42,368 nucleotides of DNA, taken from NCBI GenBank assembly GCA_028705495.1, contig JAQWDK010000017.1, positions 1 to 42,368 of the forward strand, read 5' to 3'. Source of the stretch: Eubacteriales bacterium (lineage in GTDB: Bacteria; Bacillota; Clostridia; Oscillospirales; CAG-382). Numbering within the stretch: the first letter of the stretch is position 1; each line of letters starts with the position of its first letter. Shown piece after piece: positions 1-8,040 of the stretch. The notes under the pieces are model-generated. The model was given only the letters and a program-made list of their open reading frames with translations, was not told where the DNA came from and did not search any database. The translations under genes were made by a program, and so were the position numbers.

Positions 1-159
1 TGATTGTTTTTGCGCGTTCTTCTGGGTTTTGATGCTGAAGAAGAAAAGAATTATCTGAGCGAATATTGCAAAAAGAAAAAGGGCAAGCGCATAATTGTTC
101 GTTATATTATAACAGAACTTCATTATGCTCCCGATTCCGATATTAATCCAATCGAACAT
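1..159 (-). CDS. yidC: YidC/Oxa1-type membrane protein insertase, N-terminal part
   Basis: Only the first 53 codons are inside the window; the gene continues past position 1. YidC inserts and folds membrane proteins, alone or with SecYEG. The translation starts MFDWINIGIGSIMKFCYN, then a hydrophobic segment (ALALFLFAIFAQIILFFFSI) and KTQKN. This matches the family pattern of a transmembrane helix followed by a basic loop with the S-I-K-x-Q-K-N signature. The ATG at 159 has a GGAGA Shine-Dalgarno six bases upstream. It lies 27 bases after yidD in the usual rpmH-rnpA-yidD-yidC order. The plus-strand open frame over the same bases is an antisense shadow. Confidence 0.85.
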   Translation of the reverse strand, partial: MFDWINIGIGSIMKFCYNITNNYALALFLFAIFAQIILFFFSIKTQKNAQKQS

Positions 160-186
160 CTAATTTCTCCTATGATTTTATTGAAC

Positions 187-426
187 CTACTTTTTCCGAA
201 ACTTAAAAAGCGGTTTTTCGGGGACGGGGTCTTGTCCGCCCTTTGAATATGGGTTACATCTGATTATTCTTGCAGTAGACAGCGCAAGCCCGACAATAAC
301 ACCGTGTTTTTCAATTGCTTCAAGCGCGTACTGGGAACAGGTCGGTGTAAATCTACAAGTCGGCGGTTTCATCGGTGAGATAAAACGCCGATATAGCTTT
401 ATCGGAAACATAAAAAGTCTTTTCAA
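187..426 (-). CDS. yidD: YidD, membrane protein insertion efficiency factor
   Basis: A 79-residue protein of normal family length. YidD is a small membrane-associated protein that helps YidC-dependent insertion. The sequence has the family core: a basic amphipathic N terminus (KLYRRFISP), then the cysteine signature C-R-F-x-P-T-C-S-Q-Y-A, then G-x-x-x-x-x-x-R-I-x-R-C-N-P and a G-G-x-D-P-V-P end. It sits 15 bases after rnpA and before yidC, the conserved order. Nothing unusual is seen. Confidence 0.95.
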   Translation of the reverse strand: MKRLFMFPIKLYRRFISPMKPPTCRFTPTCSQYALEAIEKHGVIVGLALSTARIIRCNPYSKGGQDPVPEKPLFKFRKK

Positions 427-441
427 AGAGATCGCCTCTTT

Positions 442-972
442 TCAAAGCTTACCGCCGTCAGAAGGCGGAGAAGAAACGGTTTTAGCTGTATCATCCGGAC
501 CGGTGAGCAGACCTGTTTTTGAAAACATTTGCTCAAGTTCCTTAACCAGCTCACTGGATTTTTTGCCGACACAGCCCTGTCTTGCTACAATTATAATAGT
601 ACAACCGCGCCGGAGCCTCGGATACAACTCCCTATATGCCGCGCGGATGATTCGTCTGAGACGGTTGCGTACGACCGCTCCGCCTCTATCTTTGGAAACG
701 GTTATGCCGTATCGAATATCTCTGAAACCCTTACCATTCAAAACATAAACCGCCAACGACTTTGACACTGCGCGGCTTCCCTTTGAATACGCACGAGTGA
801 ATAGGCGGTTTTCCGTAACGGTTTTGAGTTTCTTACTTTTGTTTTTTTCGTTTATCCGATTCTTAAAATTTCGAGAAGGCCGGGCAGAACCTTTCGGATT
901 GTTGTTCATCTGGTTAATAAGTGAGTCTGAATCTGCCTTTAGCGCGTCTTCTCTTGAGGACTTTTCTGCCAT
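442..972 (-). CDS. rnpA: Ribonuclease P protein component
   Basis: This is the protein subunit of RNase P, which supports the catalytic RNA in tRNA 5-prime maturation. The core (about residues 50-150) has the family pattern: a phenylalanine near the start ([12 protein letters not shown]), then RYGITVSK and the RNR box [14 protein letters not shown]. The ORF is 176 residues against a usual 110-130, because of about 48 lysine- and asparagine-rich N-terminal residues and a loose C-terminal tail. From the first ATG it overlaps rpmH by 59 bases. An ATG at 909 (residue 22) would start just after the rpmH stop. Neither start has a convincing Shine-Dalgarno, so the start is unresolved. Confidence 0.9.
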   Translation of the reverse strand: MAEKSSREDALKADSDSLINQMNNNPKGSARPSRNFKNRINEKNKSKKLKTVTENRLFTRAYSKGSRAVSKSLAVYVLNGKGFRDIRYGITVSKDRGGAVVRNRLRRIIRAAYRELYPRLRRGCTIIIVARQGCVGKKSSELVKELEQMFSKTGLLTGPDDTAKTVSSPPSDGGKL

Positions 973-1048
973 TAGCTGTCGCCATTCTCTTTCTGAAGCC
1001 GTGCTCCATCTTTCTGTGGCGTTTTTTGGGTTGATATGTTCTAAGCAC
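914..1048 (-). CDS. rpmH: 50S ribosomal protein L34
   Basis: This is the 44-residue large-subunit protein L34. It begins [13 protein letters not shown], continues with HGFRKRM and ends [12 protein letters not shown], the near-invariant L34 pattern. The start is a GTG at 1048, preceded by a GGGAGG Shine-Dalgarno about eight bases away. A longer frame upstream only runs back through the leader. Transcription comes from the consensus promoter at 1122-1150. rnpA follows and may overlap. No dnaA gene lies on the other side, although in many Firmicutes dnaA is the divergent neighbour. Confidence 0.96.
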   Translation of the reverse strand: MLRTYQPKKRHRKMEHGFRKRMATANGRKVLKRRRAKGRFRLTY

Positions 1049-1084
1049 CTTGTGCACCTCCCGTCGGTTGGTTAAATGGATAAG

Positions 1085-1108
1085 CTGCGCGCAAAACCGG
1101 GCGCGCAG
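1085..1108 (-). promoter_or_regulatory. GC-rich hairpin in the rpmH 5-prime leader
   Basis: Two perfect 8-base arms (CTGCGCGC and GCGCGCAG) enclose an 8-base loop. The start of transcription predicted from the promoter is near 1115, so this stable hairpin would form almost at the 5-prime end of the rpmH mRNA. Such hairpins can protect mRNA from decay. There is no U run, so it is not an obvious terminator. Confidence 0.6.
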
Positions 1109-1121
1109 TAAAGCAATATAT

Positions 1122-1150
1122 ATTATATCTTGAACCGCAAGCTTTGTCAA
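1122..1150 (-). promoter_or_regulatory. Consensus sigma-A promoter of rpmH-rnpA-yidD-yidC
   Basis: On the minus strand there is a perfect TTGACA (1150-1145), a 17-base spacer and a perfect TATAAT (1127-1122). This is an unusually exact housekeeping promoter, as expected for a ribosomal protein operon. Confidence 0.9.
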
Positions 1151-1250
1151 GGGATTTATGCGAAATTTCAGCAAACTGGAGCTATGGTGAAAGCAGCAAA
1201 GTTTTTAGGTTAATAAATTAGTATTAACTAGAGAAAAACGCAACAAGTAC

Positions 1251-1279
1251 TTGAATTATAGGTGAATATTCGTTATAAT
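1251..1279 (+). promoter_or_regulatory. Probable sigma-A promoter of the solute-binding protein gene
   Basis: TTGAAT (1251-1256), a 17-base spacer and TATAAT (1274-1279). Transcription would begin near 1286. That leaves a leader of about 160 bases holding the palindrome at 1328-1351 and the nested inverted repeat at 1354-1419. Confidence 0.75.
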
Positions 1280-1327
1280 TAATAATAGTATTAACGGAAA
1301 ATTTAAAATTAATTCGAAAGGACCTTA

Positions 1328-1351
1328 GATTGAAAGATATATCTTTCAATC
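1328..1351. repeat. Dispersed palindromic leader element, copy 1
   Basis: A perfect 24-base palindrome with arms GATTGAAAGATA and TATCTTTCAATC. The same element occurs at 23277-23300 and 24457-24480. In each case it is followed by C-rich bases, CGAA and, just before the gene, an AAAG-x-ATGGTYA block. In this copy the downstream block (1428-1447) contains the ATG of the solute-binding protein. Copy 1 differs from the others by an inserted stem-loop (1354-1419). Confidence 0.75.
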
Positions 1352-1353
1352 CC

Positions 1354-1419
1354 GAAGTTTATTTCTTTCGTGCCAAAAGCAAGGCACGAATCGCAAAGGG
1401 CTTGAATGAAATAAACTTC
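1354..1419. repeat. Nested inverted repeat inside the leader of the solute-binding protein
   Basis: A perfect 12-base outer stem (GAAGTTTATTTC at 1354-1365, GAAATAAACTTC at 1408-1419) encloses a perfect 8-base inner stem (TTCGTGCC at 1367-1374, GGCACGAA at 1383-1390) with loop AAAAGCAA. Copies 2 and 3 of the dispersed element lack this block. It could therefore be a tiny inserted element with terminal inverted repeats, or a structured regulatory RNA domain of this leader. Confidence 0.6.
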
Positions 1420-1444
1420 AAAAAATAGAAAGGTATGGTCAATT

Positions 1445-2929
1445 ATGAAAAAACTGTTATCAGTTCTACTTGCCATAATTATTTTTGTATCGCTTGCTGC
1501 AGGGTGCGAAACCGGGGAAAGAGAAACAGAGTCCGATGCGTCCGCTACCGTATCCGAGGCTGAAAAGCAGCTTGTACCCCATCTTGGTGACAGAGACCTT
1601 GAAGATTTTACTCTAACCTTCTTTACTTTTGGTGTTGAAGGGGATACTGATCCGTACGAAGTAGAACAATTTAACACTGACGAACAGGATAGCGAGCCTG
1701 TTAACGAAGCATTTTACAACAGAAACAGAAAAATAGAAGAAAAATTTAACTGTAATATTGAAGTTATGCTTGGCGGAGCTTGGCTTGAATTCCCGGGTGT
1801 TGTCCGCCAGCTCATTAATTCCGGAGACACAAGCTTCAATATGTTATCTGAAACCCTTATCAACACAGCCCTCTACTCTCAAGAAAAGCTGCTTACAAAC
1901 TTTATCGGTATGCCGAATTCCAACCTCAGCTTGGAATCCGAATGGTGGGACGGAGGACTAATCGAGCAGTGTTCTATCAACAATAGGCTTGATTTTATCA
2001 CCGGAGACATAACTGTAACAGATAATGAAGCTACAAATGTCATTCTGTTCAATAAGGATATGGTAAATAAAAATAATATTGAGGACCTATATACACTCGT
2101 AGAAGACAAAAAGTGGACAATCGACAAAATGTACGAGCTTGCCAAATCTGTTGTTGAAGACGATGGCGATTCGTTGATGACGGTAACGGGTAACGACATC
2201 TGGGGTAATATAGGGACAGCGCAAACTGTTATGTCTTTTGTCAACGGATTCGGATTAACAACAACAATAAAAGATACCGAAGATATTCCTCAGATTATTG
2301 TTAAAGGTCAGGACTATATAACTGCATACCAAAAAGTCTATTCATATCTCTGCGACCAATCTGTTACGGCGATGGACAGATATTTCTATGAATGGAACGA
2401 CACGAATATTCAGCTGGTGTCGAAAATGTTTCCAGAGGGCAAATCTCTGTTTACCTCAAATTATACCGTTGGCGGAGTTAACGGTGAAGATCTTAGAAAT
2501 AGCGAAGTAAATTATGGAATTCTTCCTTACCCTATGTTGAACGCAGAACAAGCAGATTATTATTCACCGGTTTGGGTGTATAGTAACGGTTTTATATCAA
2601 TGCCAAACACTGTCTCGCCAGATGATTATGATGAAATAACCTTTATCCTCGAAGCGATGAGCTATCTCGGAAAAGAGATGGTACTTGACGAATATTACAC
2701 AAGAACCCTTAAGCGCAAAAGGCTAAACGATGAAGAATCCCGTGCAATGCTTGATATAGTTTTCAAAAACCGCACCTATGACCTTTCGGTAATCTACAGC
2801 TGGGGCGATATCTATTATGAAAACACTTACAATGTATTAGCAAAAGTCGATACAATAGTTTCAAGACTTGATGCTATTTATGATAAGATGGAAGCCGCAA
2901 GGCAAAGCACAATCGAGAATTTTTCGTAA
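1445..2929 (+). CDS. Extracellular solute-binding lipoprotein, family 1 type
   Basis: A 494-residue lipoprotein that probably captures a sugar or oligosaccharide for an ABC importer outside the membrane. The N terminus is a lipoprotein signal (MKKLLSVLLAIIIFVSLAAGC), with the lipidated cysteine at residue 21 followed by an acidic Ser/Thr linker. The mature part has the look of a type 1 substrate-binding protein (YNRNRKIEEKFNC near residue 100, then a long alpha/beta body). No permease or ATPase gene is adjacent, so it is an orphan and its substrate is unknown. The ATG at 1445 is preceded by AAAGG. A terminator follows at 2962. Confidence 0.8.
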   Translation: MKKLLSVLLAIIIFVSLAAGCETGERETESDASATVSEAEKQLVPHLGDRDLEDFTLTFFTFGVEGDTDPYEVEQFNTDEQDSEPVNEAFYNRNRKIEEKFNCNIEVMLGGAWLEFPGVVRQLINSGDTSFNMLSETLINTALYSQEKLLTNFIGMPNSNLSLESEWWDGGLIEQCSINNRLDFITGDITVTDNEATNVILFNKDMVNKNNIEDLYTLVEDKKWTIDKMYELAKSVVEDDGDSLMTVTGNDIWGNIGTAQTVMSFVNGFGLTTTIKDTEDIPQIIVKGQDYITAYQKVYSYLCDQSVTAMDRYFYEWNDTNIQLVSKMFPEGKSLFTSNYTVGGVNGEDLRNSEVNYGILPYPMLNAEQADYYSPVWVYSNGFISMPNTVSPDDYDEITFILEAMSYLGKEMVLDEYYTRTLKRKRLNDEESRAMLDIVFKNRTYDLSVIYSWGDIYYENTYNVLAKVDTIVSRLDAIYDKMEAARQSTIENFS

Positions 2930-2961
2930 CAACTTAGTCAGAATACATAAATAACGAGTCT

Positions 2962-2996
2962 GCGCCGTATAAAACTTCTTATACGGCGCGATTTTT
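2962..2996 (+). terminator. Rho-independent terminator after the solute-binding protein
   Basis: A perfect 10-base GC-rich stem (GCGCCGTATA / TATACGGCGC) with an 8-base loop, then GATTTTT. It closes the single-gene unit before the gpmI promoter. Confidence 0.85.
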
Positions 2997-3012
2997 ATGC
3001 TAAAAGGCACTA

Positions 3013-3041
3013 TTGCAAAAGTGTGTAGACTGGTGTATAAT
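3013..3041 (+). promoter_or_regulatory. Probable sigma-A promoter of the gpmI-scpAB operon
   Basis: TTGCAA (3013-3018), a 17-base spacer and TATAAT (3036-3041), extended by a TG one base before the -10. It lies about 80 bases upstream of gpmI and directly after a terminator. Confidence 0.75.
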
Positions 3042-3123
3042 AATAGAATGAATATAATCGGGCATGGTGTGCCTTTTGATGTTAAATTCTATGTATATCC
3101 CGATCTGAAAGGAAGAAAAATTT

Positions 3124-4776
3124 ATGGAAACAAAGAAGATAAACAATGGTGTGTTTGGCGAAAAGAAGCCTTGTGTGCTGACAATAGTTATGGATGGTGT
3201 CGGACTTGCAAGCGCAAACGAAGGTAATGCCGTAACACTTGCTAAAACCCCTAACTTGGACAAGCTTATAGCAACCTATCCTATGGTTTCACTGCAAGCT
3301 CACGGTATGGCGGTAGGCCTTCCCTCAGACGATGATATGGGTAACTCCGAGGTCGGACACAATGCTCTTGGCGCAGGTCAAGTTTTTGCTCAAGGCGCGA
3401 AGCTTGTTTCCTCGGCGATTGAAAGCGGTAGAATGTTTGAAGGCAACAGCTGGAAAGAGCTTACCGGAAATGCCAAAGCAAACAATTCCACTCTTCATTT
3501 TATCGGACTTTTTTCGGACGGAAATGTCCACTCACATATAGACCACCTAAAAGCAATGATTGTCAAAGCGAAAAATGACGGTGTTACTAAAGTCAGAGTC
3601 CACATCCTCCTCGACGGTAGAGATGTCGGCGAAACAAGCGCGCTCGACTATGTTCTTCCCTTTGAGCAGTTTTTATCAGAACTGAGAAGCGACAATTTTG
3701 ATGTAAAAATCGCTTCCGGCGGCGGTAGAATGTGTATTACCATGGACAGATATGAAGCTAACTGGAACATGGTCAAAGAAGGCTGGCAGACCCATGTACT
3801 CGGTGAGAGCAGAAAGTTCAGCAGCGCAGAAGAAGCAATAAGCACATTAAGAGAAGAAACAAAAGCAATTGACCAGGACCTTTCACCCTTTGTTATAGCG
3901 GAAAATGGTGAACCTGTAGGTAGAATTTTTGATGGCGACAGCGTTATTTTCTTCAACTTCAGAGGCGACAGAGCGATAGAAATTTCAAAAGCATTCGAGG
4001 ACGTAGACTTTACCCATTTCGACAGAGTGAGAGTTCCCAAAGTCGTCTATGCTGGAATGCTTGAATACGACGGCGACGCTCATATCCCTTCAAGATATCT
4101 TGTTAATCCTCCTGAAATCTCAAACACCTTCGGTGAATACCTTGCAAAAGCAGGCGAGAAGCAGTATGCGATATCCGAAACTCAGAAGTACGGCCATGTC
4201 ACCTACTTCTGGAACGGAAACCGTAGCGGTAAATTCTCGGAAGACCTTGAAGATTACTACGAAGTTCCTTCCGATGTTGTTCCCTTTGAACAGCGTCCGT
4301 GGATGAAATGCGCTGAAATAACAGATAAACTTATCGAAGCGTTAAAGAGCGGGAAATACAGTTTCTTGAGAGTAAACTTCCCGAACGGAGATATGGTCGG
4401 ACATACAGGTGTTATTCGTGCAGCTGTTATTTCGATGGAAGCCCTTGATCTTTGTCTTGGCAGAATTCTAAAGGCTGTTGATGAAGTCGGCGCTATTGCG
4501 ATCGTCACCGCAGACCACGGAAACGCTGATGAAATGTATGAAACCGACAAAAAAACCGGCGCAGTCAAGACCGACAAGAACGGTAAGCCGAAAGCGAAAA
4601 CTGCTCATACACTCAACCCCGTGCCCTGTATTTTCTATGATAACTTCTATTCCGATGAATACAATGTTGTTACTGACGGTAAGTACGGACTGGCGAATAT
4701 CGCTGCAACGATTACAACACTTATGGGATACGAGCCCCTTAAGGTTTGGGAAAAGAGCATCGTTACCTTAAAGTAA
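3124..4776 (+). CDS. gpmI: 2,3-bisphosphoglycerate-independent phosphoglycerate mutase
   Basis: A cytoplasmic glycolytic enzyme that interconverts 3- and 2-phosphoglycerate through a phosphoserine and two metal ions, as in clostridia. At 550 residues it is slightly longer than the usual 510. Visible motifs are the metal-binding VMDGVGL (Asp24), the nucleophilic serine in MGNSEVGHNALGAG (Ser75), HILLDGRDV, FFNFRGDRA and the late metal site TADHGNADEM. A short lysine-rich insert (KTDKNGKPKAK) lies after that site. It is first in a plus-strand gene series; the M50 protease gene starts 20 bases later. Confidence 0.96.
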   Translation: METKKINNGVFGEKKPCVLTIVMDGVGLASANEGNAVTLAKTPNLDKLIATYPMVSLQAHGMAVGLPSDDDMGNSEVGHNALGAGQVFAQGAKLVSSAIESGRMFEGNSWKELTGNAKANNSTLHFIGLFSDGNVHSHIDHLKAMIVKAKNDGVTKVRVHILLDGRDVGETSALDYVLPFEQFLSELRSDNFDVKIASGGGRMCITMDRYEANWNMVKEGWQTHVLGESRKFSSAEEAISTLREETKAIDQDLSPFVIAENGEPVGRIFDGDSVIFFNFRGDRAIEISKAFEDVDFTHFDRVRVPKVVYAGMLEYDGDAHIPSRYLVNPPEISNTFGEYLAKAGEKQYAISETQKYGHVTYFWNGNRSGKFSEDLEDYYEVPSDVVPFEQRPWMKCAEITDKLIEALKSGKYSFLRVNFPNGDMVGHTGVIRAAVISMEALDLCLGRILKAVDEVGAIAIVTADHGNADEMYETDKKTGAVKTDKNGKPKAKTAHTLNPVPCIFYDNFYSDEYNVVTDGKYGLANIAATITTLMGYEPLKVWEKSIVTLK

Positions 4777-4796
4777 AACGTAGGAAGGTTAAATAA

Positions 4797-5522
4797 ATGC
4801 TGCTGACGCTTATATATTCGAGTAATCCGCTGAGGATGATACCGCTTCTTTTGATGGGGTTCATCTGCTTCTTGTTTTCGATTTCAGTCCATGAATCTGC
4901 TCACGCTTTGTCAGCGTATAAGCTCGGTGATCCGACAGCGAGAAGTCTTGGCAGAATTTCTCTCAATCCTATGAAGCATATCGACCCAATAGGACTTGTC
5001 CTCTGGCTGTTTCTCGGATTTGGTTGGGCAAAGCCGGTGCCGATAGCATCGAGATACTTCAAAAAACCGAAAAGAGACTTAAACATCGTTTCTCTTGCCG
5101 GCCCGCTATCTAATTTTGCAATTGCACTTGTGATACTTTTAATAGGCGGAGTGTTCAGTATATTCGATATAAATATATTTGGAATATATTTATTTTCGTA
5201 CAGCGGATTTGTGACAGCAACAACTGTTTCAGGACTTGTTATACAGCTCCTGCAATACGGTTTATGGTATATGGTTTTTATCAATGTCACTCTCGGCGTC
5301 TTTAACCTGCTTCCGATACCGCCACTTGACGGATCTAAACTGCTTTTATCGTTACTTCCGAATCACATCGCACAGTATGTTTACCGTTACGAAAGATATA
5401 TCCAAATCGCACTGTTTGTTCTTGTCATAAGTGGAGGTGCGCGGGGAATCGTTTCTACGCTCTCGGGCTGGGTGCTGAATGCATTCATCTGGCTTGTTAA
5501 TCTGATTTTCCTGCCTTTCTAA
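4797..5522 (+). CDS. Site-2 protease family (M50) intramembrane metalloprotease
   Basis: A 241-residue multi-pass membrane protein. The zinc motif H-E-S-A-H lies in the first membrane helix region, and a second conserved site reads N-L-L-P-I-P-P-L-D-G-S-K, matching the family N-x-x-P-x-P-x-L-D-G pattern. No PDZ domain is present, so it belongs to the short YwhC-like group rather than the RseP/SpoIVFB types. These proteases cut membrane-embedded substrates; the substrate here is unknown. It sits between gpmI and scpA, one base from scpA, an arrangement common in Clostridia. Shine-Dalgarno AGGAAGG precedes the ATG. Confidence 0.88.
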   Translation: MLLTLIYSSNPLRMIPLLLMGFICFLFSISVHESAHALSAYKLGDPTARSLGRISLNPMKHIDPIGLVLWLFLGFGWAKPVPIASRYFKKPKRDLNIVSLAGPLSNFAIALVILLIGGVFSIFDINIFGIYLFSYSGFVTATTVSGLVIQLLQYGLWYMVFINVTLGVFNLLPIPPLDGSKLLLSLLPNHIAQYVYRYERYIQIALFVLVISGGARGIVSTLSGWVLNAFIWLVNLIFLPF

Positions 5523-5523
5523 T

Positions 5524-6255
5524 ATGACCGAAATCAGAATTGAAATCGAAAAATACGAAGGTCCACTCGACCTCCTGTTAACTTTAATTACAAAAAACAA
5601 AATTGATATCTTTGATATACCGATTGCGGTAGTCGCAGAACAGTACAACGATTATCTTGACGAGCTTCATAAAGACAATATGGAAGTCGCCGCTGACTTT
5701 GTCAGGATGGCAGCGGAGCTTATGCTGATAAAGTCGAAGATGCTCCTTCCAAAAAAAGAAGATGAAGAAGACCCGAGACAGCCTCTTGTGGACGCGCTTC
5801 TCGAATACCGCAGAGCAAAGGAAACATCGGAGTTTCTAAAGGATAGAGCGGAGACTTATTTTGACCGCTTTGTCAGGCAACCGGAAATCCTCGACCTTCC
5901 TTATCTGAAACCTCACGAAAAGGAACTGCTTTCCGAAGCGTTTGCGAGAATATACCAGCGGTTAAAAGCAAAACCTGAAGAGACGAACGAAGTCTTTGAA
6001 ACGATTAAACAAAACAGGGAATACACAGTCGAAGAAAAATCCGACTGGCTCTTAGCAAAACTTTCGGCTGCCAGAGCAGCAGATTTTGATACGCTATTTT
6101 CCGAACTCGGCTCAGTCGGCGAACTCTGCGCAACATTCCTTGCTTTGCTAACTCTTGTTGCAGCGGGAAGAGTTGGAATAATGAAGAACGGCAGTTCCGC
6201 TCTGCTGGTCTTGAACGAAAATGTATCTGACACTAATATTGAATTCGAAGAATAG
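5524..6255 (+). CDS. scpA: Segregation and condensation protein A (kleisin)
   Basis: ScpA is the kleisin that bridges the two heads of SMC and, with ScpB, builds bacterial condensin for chromosome compaction. The 243-residue sequence has the typical start (KYEGPLDLLLTLITKNKIDIFDIPIAVVAEQY), a middle rich in acidic and basic residues (LPKKEDEEDPRQPLVDALLEYR), and a C-terminal winged-helix-like end. It begins one base after the protease stop, so translation is probably coupled. scpB follows. Confidence 0.95.
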   Translation: MTEIRIEIEKYEGPLDLLLTLITKNKIDIFDIPIAVVAEQYNDYLDELHKDNMEVAADFVRMAAELMLIKSKMLLPKKEDEEDPRQPLVDALLEYRRAKETSEFLKDRAETYFDRFVRQPEILDLPYLKPHEKELLSEAFARIYQRLKAKPEETNEVFETIKQNREYTVEEKSDWLLAKLSAARAADFDTLFSELGSVGELCATFLALLTLVAAGRVGIMKNGSSALLVLNENVSDTNIEFEE

Positions 6256-6305
6256 AGCTTGACTTTTAGCTTCATAATAGTTTGTTAGTTCCGAAAGGAT
6301 TTAGT

Positions 6306-6917
6306 TTGAACAATCTTGAAACTCTTATAGAAGAACAACATGATGAAAGCGGACTCGATACGCTTTCGGCTTCCCTTGAAGCTGTTTTGTTCGCCTGCGG
6401 CTCGCCGGTAAGCACCGAAAGACTTTGCGAGGTGTTGAATATAAGTGCGGCAGAGCTCGATGCTGCAAGAAGGATGCTTGAGGTAAAGTATAGACAAGCA
6501 AACAGTGGTATCGCCCTTGTCTTTATTGACGGCGCATTGCAGCTATGTACAAAGCGCGAATATGCTACACAAGTTAAATCTGCGCTTGAGCTAAAGAAGC
6601 TTCCACCGTTGTCAAAAGCAGCTCTTGAGGTTCTTGCAATAATTGCATATAATCAGCCTGTCACAAGGGTATTTATCGAACAGGTAAGAGGTATCGAATC
6701 ATCACAAATTGTTTCCTCACTTTGTGATAAGGGATTAGTGAAAGAAGACGGGATTCTCGATGCGCCTGGCAGACCGCTCCTTTTTTCTACAACGGACGCA
6801 TTTCTGCGCTGCTTTGGATTATCTTCACTTTCAGATCTTCCATACAGTAAACTTGACGATGTGTCATCCGAAAAAGATAGTGATGCTGTAGATCAGCTGT
6901 CTCTTGAAACGGAGTAA
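6306..6917 (+). CDS. scpB: Segregation and condensation protein B
   Basis: ScpB is the ScpA partner in the SMC complex. It has tandem winged-helix domains, visible as SLEAVLFACGSPVSTERLCEVL early and LPPLSKAALEVLAIIAYNQPVTRVFIEQVRG in the middle, the strongest family signature, followed by the GLVKEDG and GRPLLFSTTDAFLRCFGL blocks. I chose the TTG at 6306 because AAAGGA lies six bases upstream; an upstream TTG at 6282 has no such site. The product is 203 residues. Confidence 0.93.
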   Translation: MNNLETLIEEQHDESGLDTLSASLEAVLFACGSPVSTERLCEVLNISAAELDAARRMLEVKYRQANSGIALVFIDGALQLCTKREYATQVKSALELKKLPPLSKAALEVLAIIAYNQPVTRVFIEQVRGIESSQIVSSLCDKGLVKEDGILDAPGRPLLFSTTDAFLRCFGLSSLSDLPYSKLDDVSSEKDSDAVDQLSLETE

Positions 6918-6922
6918 TAGCT

Positions 6923-7591
6923 ATGACTTTTCTTTATATTCTACTCGCTCTTATTATAATCTTCGCACTCCTTCTCATAATAAGAATTGGTGTCGCGGTA
7001 TCTTATAAGGATAAGCTGACAGTAGATATCAAAGTAGGATTTATTCGTTATAGAATCGTTGGCAAAGAAAAAGTCAAACTGCGTGAGAAAAAAGGTAAAA
7101 CCATAAAAAAGACAAGAACGAAAAAGAAAAAATCGCCTCAAGAGAAAAGCGATGAAAAAAAGCACTCCCTTTCGGATATAATAAAGCTGTTGAAGGATGT
7201 CATCAGACCATTAACGGAAAGATTTATCAGATATTTAAGAATCGATAAATACAATATAAATCTAAAAGTTGCTACCGGAGATGCGGCGACAACTGCGATT
7301 CTTTTCGGCGCTGCATCAGGTGCTTTGCATTCACTTACAGCGATACTAAAAACGCTAAAACCGAGAAAAAAGAAGGGTGTATATACGGCTGAAGTTGTTC
7401 CCGATTTTTTAGGTGAGGATTCATCAGTGGAAGCATCGATAACAATGTCGATTCTCGTTTGGCAGGCGATGGTCTGCGCAATATCAGGCGGTTCAGGATT
7501 TTTGAAGTACTATGGAGAAAAAGCAAAGAAAGCCCAAAACATAAAGACGACAAATGAAAGGACGGACAGTCATGAACGAAACACCGATTAA
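6923..7591 (+). CDS. DUF2953 family membrane-anchored protein
   Basis: A 222-residue protein with one N-terminal membrane helix (about residues 2-22), a very lysine-rich stretch near residues 50-85 and a C-terminal beta-rich region. It matches the DUF2953 pattern, a family usually found directly before the sporulation gene ytfJ/gerW, as here. Its role is unknown; the position suggests a sporulation or envelope function. It overlaps the next gene by 20 bases. Confidence 0.75.
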   Translation: MTFLYILLALIIIFALLLIIRIGVAVSYKDKLTVDIKVGFIRYRIVGKEKVKLREKKGKTIKKTRTKKKKSPQEKSDEKKHSLSDIIKLLKDVIRPLTERFIRYLRIDKYNINLKVATGDAATTAILFGAASGALHSLTAILKTLKPRKKKGVYTAEVVPDFLGEDSSVEASITMSILVWQAMVCAISGGSGFLKYYGEKAKKAQNIKTTNERTDSHERNTD

Positions 7592-8030
7592 ACAGATGAT
7601 TGAAGCAGCCCTCAGTAATATCAAAAATGTTGCGGATGCCAACACCGTTATCGGCAACCCGATTGTCGTGAATGAAAACATCACGGTTATTCCATTTTCG
7701 AAGGTGTCGGTTGGATTTGCTTCCGGCGGCAGCGATCTCGGAAAAAGAGACGAAAAAAACCAAGCTAATTTTGCTGGAGGTAACGGCGCAGGCCTAACAG
7801 TCGTTCCGATGGGATTTATTATCGCAGCGTTCGGCGATGTCAGAGTTATTGATCTGAAGTCCCCGTCAAGCTATAATGCCCCTGCTGATCCGGTTAATAA
7901 GACAATCGACGCGGTAAACGGTTTAGTTGATAAAATGCCAGACCTTGTTGAAAAACTCAAAGCGATGTTCCCATCGAAAAAGAAAGAACAGAAAGTCTCG
8001 GACGACTTTGACGACGATATCTTAAGCTAA
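7572..8030 (+). CDS. ytfJ: GerW family sporulation protein (YtfJ)
   Basis: A 152-residue cytoplasmic protein of the GerW/YtfJ family, linked to spore formation and germination in Bacillus. The conserved body is visible: GNPIVVNENITVIPFSKVSVGFASGGSD, a glycine-rich GGNGAG and VVPMGFIIAAFGDVRVI. The C terminus is a charged tail. The start at 7572 is preceded by GAAAGGA at a suitable distance and lies inside the end of the DUF2953 gene. It supports the view that the organism can sporulate, or did so ancestrally. Confidence 0.9.
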   Translation: MNETPIKQMIEAALSNIKNVADANTVIGNPIVVNENITVIPFSKVSVGFASGGSDLGKRDEKNQANFAGGNGAGLTVVPMGFIIAAFGDVRVIDLKSPSSYNAPADPVNKTIDAVNGLVDKMPDLVEKLKAMFPSKKKEQKVSDDFDDDILS

Positions 8031-8040
8031 AACAATCATA

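Noticed and set aside
4..246. Plus-strand open frame of 80 codons at the left edge
   Set aside because: It is antisense to yidC (whose MFDWINIG start and membrane helix are on the minus strand) and to yidD. A faint likeness to a UvrC segment is not enough to support it.
1150..1445. Replication origin next to rpmH
   Set aside because: No cluster of TTATCCACA-like boxes and no dnaA gene were found.
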